Source: a virus
Length of the DNA stretch: 48,506 nucleotides
Strand: one strand, 5' to 3'
IMG/VR virus record: IMGVR_UViG_3300029263_001080
Span: 1-48,506 of that record
Shown here one piece after another: positions 44,640 to 48,506 of the stretch. The notes under the pieces are model-generated. The model saw nothing but the letters and a program-made list of their open reading frames with translations, was not told the origin of the DNA and searched no databases. How positions within the stretch are numbered: position 1 is the stretch's first letter; every line of letters starts with the position of its first letter. A program made the translations under genes and the position numbers.

Positions 44640-44981
44640 ATGGAACTTATACTATTCGTCCTCATAGCCTACGGACTAACACAAATTTTAGTCTATAGCG
44701 ACATGCCCGTAATAAAAAAACTAAGACCTCACAAGGAATCCTATAGGGGTTACGGCAAGGTTTTTCACTGCCCCATGTGTATGGGCTTTCACGTCGGCTG
44801 GTTTTTGCTCCTGCTTTCTCCTTGGACTGAACTATTTATGTTTGATGTAACGATCGTCAATGCTATTTTGCTTGGCTGCCTATCATCTGCAACATCTTAT
44901 GTTCTAAACATGGTGTTCGGAGACGAAGGAATCAAAGTCAACCATAGTTATAAACACAACAACTTCTTAGGAGAAGAGTGA
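44640..44981 (+). CDS. DUF1360-like small membrane protein
   Basis: This 113-residue protein starts after a GAGGAAAC site. It has three hydrophobic segments: about residues 2-18 ('ELILFVLIAYGLTQILV'), 50-62 ('HVGWFLLLLSPW') and 70-92 ('VTIVNAILLGCLSSATSYVL'). The motif 'FHCPMCMGFHVGW' resembles the 'CPxCxGFWVG' of DUF1360-type membrane proteins, whose function is unknown. A membrane protein between portal and protease genes is unusual. It could anchor prohead initiation at the membrane, as T4 gp40 helps there, or affect the host envelope; both are speculation. Confidence 0.68.
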   Translation: MELILFVLIAYGLTQILVYSDMPVIKKLRPHKESYRGYGKVFHCPMCMGFHVGWFLLLLSPWTELFMFDVTIVNAILLGCLSSATSYVLNMVFGDEGIKVNHSYKHNNFLGEE

Positions 44982-45046
44982 TGAACAACTATCTAATCGG
45001 AAAGTGGGGCTTACAGCCCGTTCGTCGTTGCTGTAAAGGCTCCTAA
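44981..45046 (+). CDS. Possible 21-residue peptide in the intergenic leader
   Basis: An ATG overlaps the stop of the membrane-protein gene (tgATGa) and opens 'MNNYLIGKWGLQPVRRCCKGS', where the last residue is followed by TAA; a GGAGAAGAG site lies 10 bases upstream. The spacing and coupling are those of a real start. However, the same DNA can fold (next entry), so the peptide may be a leader or chance. No similarity recognised. Confidence 0.3.
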   Translation: MNNYLIGKWGLQPVRRCCKGS

Positions 45047-45072
45047 CTCGCGCGGGTAACGCCCGCATAAGG
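45004..45072 (+). other. Structured intergenic segment with two hairpins
   Basis: GGGGCTTACAGC (45006-45017) can pair with GCTGTAAAGGCTCC (45030-45043) allowing one bulged A. GCGGG and CCCGC (45052-45066) form a second GC-rich hairpin around TAACG. The segment occupies most of the gap between 44981 and 45080 and is more G/C-rich than its surroundings. No T-run follows. An RNA element controlling the downstream tagged protein and protease genes is possible; a small non-coding RNA cannot be excluded. Confidence 0.4.
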
Positions 45073-45079
45073 AAAACAA

Positions 45080-45304
45080 ATGAAACTTACCAAAACCAGA
45101 CTTAAGCAGATTCTTAAAGAAGAGCTTAAAGAAGCAATGGAAAAAGACATCAAGGTTGAAAAATTAGATAATGGATTTTATCGCTTTTACGATTACGTTT
45201 CTCAACTATCAGGACTTTATAATCCTGATGGATCAATGCGCGGCGGCGATCTTCGCCTAAATAAGAGATTCGTTCAAAGAAAAATAGTAGAGTTAACAAA
45301 ATGA
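45080..45304 (+). CDS. Small tagged protein upstream of prohead protease
   Basis: This 74-residue protein has an AAGGAAAAC site. Residues 1-17 are 'MKLTKTRLKQILKEELKE', a clear copy of the tag. The body is a small mixed domain ('DNGFYRFYDYVSQLSGLYNP', then 'RLNKRFVQRKIVELTK'). It overlaps the protease gene by 4 bp (ATGA), so tag bearer and protease are translated together. That fits the idea that the tag is handled in the prohead. Confidence 0.74.
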   Translation: MKLTKTRLKQILKEELKEAMEKDIKVEKLDNGFYRFYDYVSQLSGLYNPDGSMRGGDLRLNKRFVQRKIVELTK

Positions 45305-45906
45305 AACTACTACGAGAATACTACGAACTATGTGAGGGCGGCGTATGCCAAGATCTACTCACTGAAGATGAAAAGCGCTTCGTCGCCTCTGGCGGTATGT
45401 ACCTTACAGGTAAACTACAACAAGCTGACACTCAAAATGGTAATGGAAGAGTTTATCCCCTTAAGGTTCTTATCCGCGAGGTTGAAAACTATAAGAAGCT
45501 TGTAAAAGAAAACAGAGCACTTGGAGAATTGGATCACCCAGATGATTCAGTTATTAACCTCAAGAACGCCTGCCATCTCGTCACTTCCATTTGGATGGAA
45601 GGGGACAATGTTATGGGCAAGATAAAGGTTCTTGACACACCTTCAGGTCAGGTTCTCAAGTCTCTTGTAGAGTCGGGCGTCAAGCTTGGTATCTCTTCTC
45701 GCGGTATGGGTTCCGTTGAAGACCAAAACGGACAAATCATCGTTCAAGATGATTTCCAACTTATTTGCTTTGACTTTGTTTCAGAGCCATCAACGCCTGA
45801 AGCATTTATGGTTAAAGAAGCAAAAGATTACAACAACGCAGTATTCACAAAAGCAGATCGCATTAACAGATTATTAAACGAGGTCTTGAAAGATGACTTG
45901 GAGTAG
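45301..45906 (+). CDS. 21: Prohead core protease, gp21-like
   Basis: 201 residues with the T4 gp21 (peptidase family S80, herpesvirus-assemblin fold) landmarks: 'GKLQQADTQNGNGRVYP' (37-53), 'LGELDHPDD' with His79, 'LGISSRGMGSV' with the Ser132/Ser133 nucleophile region, and 'FVSEPSTPEAF' near the C-terminus. In T4 this enzyme matures the prohead by cleaving core, capsid and internal proteins after (L/I)-x-E. Length is close to T4 gp21 (212). Start overlaps the tagged gene upstream; its end overlaps the probable core protein downstream. All expected catalytic landmarks are present. Confidence 0.95.
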   Translation: MKLLREYYELCEGGVCQDLLTEDEKRFVASGGMYLTGKLQQADTQNGNGRVYPLKVLIREVENYKKLVKENRALGELDHPDDSVINLKNACHLVTSIWMEGDNVMGKIKVLDTPSGQVLKSLVESGVKLGISSRGMGSVEDQNGQIIVQDDFQLICFDFVSEPSTPEAFMVKEAKDYNNAVFTKADRINRLLNEVLKDDLE

Positions 45907-46690
45907 TTACCCCCAACATCAATTAGTGGTAGAAGGCTTTAGAGACTTCTTTAAGAGAAAGAAGAAATCTTCTGCGACTTATCCGGCATCTGAATTGACA
46001 ACAATTGTTAATTTGATTTCTAATCTTGCTAAGAAGTTTAAAATAAACATAGACACAGGTGCTATCGTAGACGAGTTTGAGGCAATGCTCAAATCTCAAA
46101 ACATTGATCTGCAAGAGCAAGATGATAGATTAATGATAGGAGCAGACCTAAACCTTACTTTAGACAATGCTCCAAAGTTAGAAAAATTTATGACTGCTTT
46201 GAAAGAAAGGAACCCACAAGCCTTACAACTACTCGTCAAGGCTTTGAAGAAAGGTGCCTTTAAAGTTCCCGACGACCGGCGAGCTACACCAGCAACACCA
46301 GAAGTGGAGCCAGAGCCATCCCAACCATCAGCCGCGCCAGTAGCTCCAAAAGAAGAACCAAAAGAAGAACCAGAAGAAGAGCCAAGACAAGATGGACTAA
46401 AGAGCTTATCCAAAGCAGAAATAAATCAAGCTTTAGGTCCAATTAGAAACTTTGGTAAACTTGATATGAAAAAAGTTAGACAGGAAATAGAAAGCAATAT
46501 TTCTAAACAATTGAGTGGCAACCCATTTGCTAAGAAAATCAAAAGCGAACAAATGCCTAATGTTATGAAAATATTAGATCAGGTAGAGAAAATCCTAGCA
46601 GGTGATTTTGATAACCTTGTTAGCGAATCAGATTCTAAAAAACTTATAAACCTCATCAGCGAAGAGATAATTAAAGTGATAAATGAATAA
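45893..46690 (+). CDS. Probable prohead core/scaffold protein
   Basis: This 265-residue protein starts 14 bp inside the protease gene, the position of the T4 scaffold gene 22. It is highly charged and helical. A disordered Pro/Glu linker at about 130-165 ('PSAAPVAPKEEPKEEPEEEP') separates two helical halves. The end 'KKLINLISEEIIKVINE' contains L/I-x-E strings that could be protease sites. No direct similarity to gp22 can be shown by eye. An alternative is a minor head protein. The next ATG lies within its last codons. Confidence 0.65.
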   Translation: MTWSSYPQHQLVVEGFRDFFKRKKKSSATYPASELTTIVNLISNLAKKFKINIDTGAIVDEFEAMLKSQNIDLQEQDDRLMIGADLNLTLDNAPKLEKFMTALKERNPQALQLLVKALKKGAFKVPDDRRATPATPEVEPEPSQPSAAPVAPKEEPKEEPEEEPRQDGLKSLSKAEINQALGPIRNFGKLDMKKVRQEIESNISKQLSGNPFAKKIKSEQMPNVMKILDQVEKILAGDFDNLVSESDSKKLINLISEEIIKVINE

Positions 46691-47147
46691 AGCGCAACTA
46701 AAAAAACTAATCAAGCCAGTCGTAAAAGAGTGCATCCAAGAAGTCCTTATAGAAGAGGGGCTTCTTGCAGAGGTTGTATCTCAAGTCAGCGCCGGCTTAA
46801 CAAAACGGCCAATAGTCGAGGCAAGAGAACCAAACACCCATATGGGTTTAGGAAAAAGAACTAACATTCCCAACGACAAGCTATTTAATGAAGACTTACA
46901 AATGAAGCGTAAGTCCCAAGAGGCGAACAAGAAACTACAAGAACATCGTAGAAAACTCTTAGATTCCATTGGCACCGATGCCTATAATGGTGTAGATCTT
47001 TTTGAGGGCACCGAGCCCATGAAACAATCAGGCACCCCGGGTGTGGCACACAAGCCAAGTGTTTTGGGAGATGACCCTAACGATGCGGGCGTAGATATTA
47101 GTTCTCTGATGGGCAACTCAAGTAAAGTCTGGCAAGCACTCAAATAG
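46683..47147 (+). CDS. Probable head-assembly protein with KxLIKPxVKECIxEVLxEEG start
   Basis: This 154-residue protein opens 'MNKAQLKKLIKPVVKECIQE', then 'VLIEEGLL': an amphipathic helix built like a longer version of the tag (KxxLKKLIKxxxxE, ending I-E-E). The rest is charged and likely extended, with many Asn, Asp, Pro and Gly ('FEGTEPMKQSGTPGVAHKPS') and no membrane segment. It lies directly after the probable scaffold. A core or internal protein is likely by position. Overlap with the previous gene is 8 bp. Confidence 0.65.
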   Translation: MNKAQLKKLIKPVVKECIQEVLIEEGLLAEVVSQVSAGLTKRPIVEAREPNTHMGLGKRTNIPNDKLFNEDLQMKRKSQEANKKLQEHRRKLLDSIGTDAYNGVDLFEGTEPMKQSGTPGVAHKPSVLGDDPNDAGVDISSLMGNSSKVWQALK

Positions 47148-47155
47148 GATTTAAA

Positions 47156-47404
47156 ATGAGCAAACGCAAGGGCGCAAATGTTGTCGTAAAGGCAAGAGAA
47201 TGTCGCGGCAACCACGATAAGATGATTCGCAAGTTTATTAAAAAATGTAAAAAAGCTAGAATCATTGACGAGGTTAGAGACAGAAAGTATTTCAAGAAGC
47301 CTTCTGATGTGAAGCGCCACGCCAAACAGGCTGCTATCCGTAGGCAGCGGCGGGACATTATCAAACAAAAGGCCAAAGAAGCAACCCGCGAAAGAAATAG
47401 ATAA
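47156..47404 (+). CDS. rpsU: Ribosomal protein bS21 homologue
   Basis: This 82-residue, strongly basic protein matches bS21 along its length. 'VVVKARECRGNHDKMIRKFI' corresponds to the bacterial opening IKVRENEPFDVALRRFK, 'KKCKKARIIDEVRDRKYFKK' to the central SCEKAGVLAEVRRREFYEK, and 'PSDVKRHAKQAAIRRQRR' to the Lys/Arg-rich tail. bS21 sits on the 30S platform next to the anti-Shine-Dalgarno end of 16S rRNA and helps initiation. Phage copies of bS21 are known and thought to enter host ribosomes. Here it lies 8 bp after head genes and 39 bp before virion genes, so late expression is expected. Confidence 0.85.
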   Translation: MSKRKGANVVVKARECRGNHDKMIRKFIKKCKKARIIDEVRDRKYFKKPSDVKRHAKQAAIRRQRRDIIKQKAKEATRERNR

Positions 47405-47406
47405 GA

Positions 47407-47415
47407 CTATTTATT
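47407..47415 (+). promoter_or_regulatory. Possible late-promoter element CTATTTATT
   Basis: The 39-bp gap after the bS21 gene is A/T-rich with CTATTTATT 28 bases before ATG 47444 and a TGGAGG ribosome-binding site between. It resembles the element before 24646 and, loosely, the T4 late box. Short and unproven. Confidence 0.25.
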
Positions 47416-47443
47416 AAAAAGAAGACAAAAATGGAGGTTTCTT

Positions 47444-47863
47444 ATGGCTGAATTCAGAAAATCATATCGAGCAGATGTTGGATTAAACCACGTCCCAGCA
47501 TATCAAGTAAGCGGAAGGCCGTTTGCGACTGGCTCTGTAGATGTCACTACCGCAACCAAAGTTGATTTTCCTTACTTAACCAGATGGTTTCAGGTTGTTA
47601 ACAAAGCCGCCACTCCAGTTAATGTCGGATTTTCTAAAATTGGCGTGACTAATGATCCTGCTGGCGGCACAAACTTTATTGCAGTTGATGCTAGCGGCTC
47701 TCTTGGCTATGGCAAAAGTGAAGTTTATGATATAAAAATAGCAGAACTTTGGCTTTCGGGCTCAGATTCGGTTGACGTTTTAGCTGGATTGACCACAGTC
47801 CCCATAGAGAGAGCAACTACTGCAACCGGTGTAAGCTTCTCAGGCTCTGTTGGGGTGGGCTAA
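47444..47863 (+). CDS. Small beta-rich virion protein
   Basis: This 139-residue protein has a strong TGGAGG site 8 bases upstream. The N-terminus 'MAEFRKSYRADVGLNHVPAY', then 'QVSGRPFATGSVDV', leads into a beta-rich domain ('FPYLTRWFQVVNKAATPVNV', 'KSEVYDIKIAELWLSGSDSV'). No membrane segment or enzyme motif. I recall similar proteins from uncultured marine phages; role unknown. Strong translation signal and small size suit an abundant virion protein such as a decoration, head-vertex or fibre component. It is not a recognisable major capsid protein, tail tube or sheath. Confidence 0.7.
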   Translation: MAEFRKSYRADVGLNHVPAYQVSGRPFATGSVDVTTATKVDFPYLTRWFQVVNKAATPVNVGFSKIGVTNDPAGGTNFIAVDASGSLGYGKSEVYDIKIAELWLSGSDSVDVLAGLTTVPIERATTATGVSFSGSVGVG

Positions 47864-47866
47864 CAA

Positions 47867-48499
47867 ATGGCTCAGTTTGGTTGGGCATACGTTGACTGCA
47901 ATAATGCAAATCTTGGTGACAATAAAGGCGTCAGATATGTTTCCGGCTCTGTTGTAACCGCCTCTTCTACTTTTATTTATGATGTGGAGGTCGCCAAAGT
48001 TACTCTAGACGGAGATCTTGAAGTCAATGGTGCAATCACCGCCAGTTTCTTCGTAGTAGATCAGACAGAAGTTCTCTCTGGTTCTACAATTTTCGGCAAC
48101 ACCACAGATGACACTCATCAAATAACTGGCTCTCTGTTTGTAGGAGCTTCTGGAAGCACTCCCGTCTTTACTGTGGACCCTTTCACAAGCCAGTCGTTCA
48201 CCCAAGGCTTCAAAGTCAACTATTCTTCTGTAACCGCTTCTGGCTTGACTTCATCAAACAAAAGATATATTATAGGGATTGGCGGTTCATCTGCGTTGGA
48301 ATTTAGAATTCATTCCGCTTCCATCGCAGGCTCAGGTGCCCTACTGCTTATCAAGGATGAAGCAACATCGCGCTCTGGTCCCATTACCATCTCAGCTTCT
48401 GGGGGCGACACCATTGATGGGGTTGGCCATTACGAAATCTCAGGCTCCAGTCCGGCAATTTCTTTGTATTCAAACGGCGCGAATTGGTTCGTATTCTAA
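47867..48499 (+). CDS. Fibre-like beta-rich virion protein
   Basis: This 210-residue protein starts 3 bases after the previous gene. A head domain ('MAQFGWAYVDCNNANLGDNK') is followed by repeat-like short beta strands: 'LDGDLEVNGAITASFFVVDQ', 'GNTTDDTHQITGSLFVGASG', as found in fibrous shafts of phage tail fibres. A compact Gly/Ser-rich domain follows ('HYEISGSSPAISLYSNGANW'). Fibre or tail-spike tip is a likely role by sequence type, not by a recognised family. The gene ends 7 bases before the window edge. Confidence 0.72.
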   Translation: MAQFGWAYVDCNNANLGDNKGVRYVSGSVVTASSTFIYDVEVAKVTLDGDLEVNGAITASFFVVDQTEVLSGSTIFGNTTDDTHQITGSLFVGASGSTPVFTVDPFTSQSFTQGFKVNYSSVTASGLTSSNKRYIIGIGGSSALEFRIHSASIAGSGALLLIKDEATSRSGPITISASGGDTIDGVGHYEISGSSPAISLYSNGANWFVF

Positions 48500-48506
48500 A
48501 ATAGGA

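Noticed and set aside
45051-45067. Intrinsic terminator
   Set aside because: The GC-rich hairpin is not followed by a T-run and lies just before the ribosome-binding site of the next gene.
1-48506. A complete circular genome joined at the window ends
   Set aside because: Joining the ends puts a stop codon seven bases before the truncated first gene with no suitable start after it, and capsid, sheath, tube and polymerase genes are missing; this is a fragment.
1-48506. tRNA genes, CRISPR arrays, insertion sequences, integrase or attachment sites
   Set aside because: No cloverleaf, regularly spaced repeats, transposase or recombinase motifs were seen; the dispersed repeats are the gene-start tags.

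Overview
The window is one continuous stretch of a tailed, myovirus-type bacteriophage genome, distantly related to T4. Every supported gene is on the + strand. Genes are packed with 1-16 bp overlaps or gaps of a few bases, and no gap between genes exceeds about 100 bp. The myovirus assignment rests on recognisable T4-type proteins: baseplate wedge gp25 and gp6, large terminase gp17, portal gp20 and prohead protease gp21, plus RuvC, a zinc-ribbon/Toprim primase and an Mre11/Rad50-type (gp47/gp46) nuclease. Several unrecognised structural proteins resemble, from memory, those of uncultured marine phages. The host cannot be fixed from sequence. Clear Shine-Dalgarno sites and a consensus sigma70 promoter favour a bacterium with ordinary SD-led initiation.

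Layout. (1) 3-28085 is a virion module: a 5'-truncated 1.2k-residue protein, gp25, gp6, a DNRLRE-like protein, a 2,965-residue LamG-containing protein, several very large unrecognised proteins and a pair of paralogues. (2) 28085-34244 is a DNA-metabolism module: a small HExxH protein, RuvC, primase, a membrane-anchored unknown, a small exported protein behind a near-perfect sigma70 promoter, and a single-chain fusion of the Mre11-like nuclease and Rad50-like ATPase. (3) 34244-39655 is an accessory block: an FtsZ/tubulin-like GTPase among small proteins that share one N-terminal sequence (consensus MKITKxxLKxIIKEE), then holin-like and spanin-like membrane proteins and a zinc-finger protein. 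(4) 39666-47147 is the head and packaging module: terminase, portal, prohead protease and probable core/scaffold proteins, with one more copy of the shared N-terminus. (5) 47156-48499 holds a phage-borne ribosomal protein bS21 and two beta-rich probable virion proteins.

The most notable system is the set of at least six proteins (up to about ten with looser matches) with the same 15-residue N-terminus, in a genome that also encodes a T4-type prohead protease. By analogy with the T4 capsid-targeting sequence of internal proteins, I infer that this is a head-targeting tag. It would carry a varied cargo into the prohead and be cut at an I-x-E site. The FtsZ/tubulin-like GTPase sits inside this block and is translationally coupled to a tagged protein. 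No major capsid protein, tail sheath, tail tube, DNA polymerase, endolysin, tRNA or CRISPR array was recognised, so the genome continues beyond both ends.
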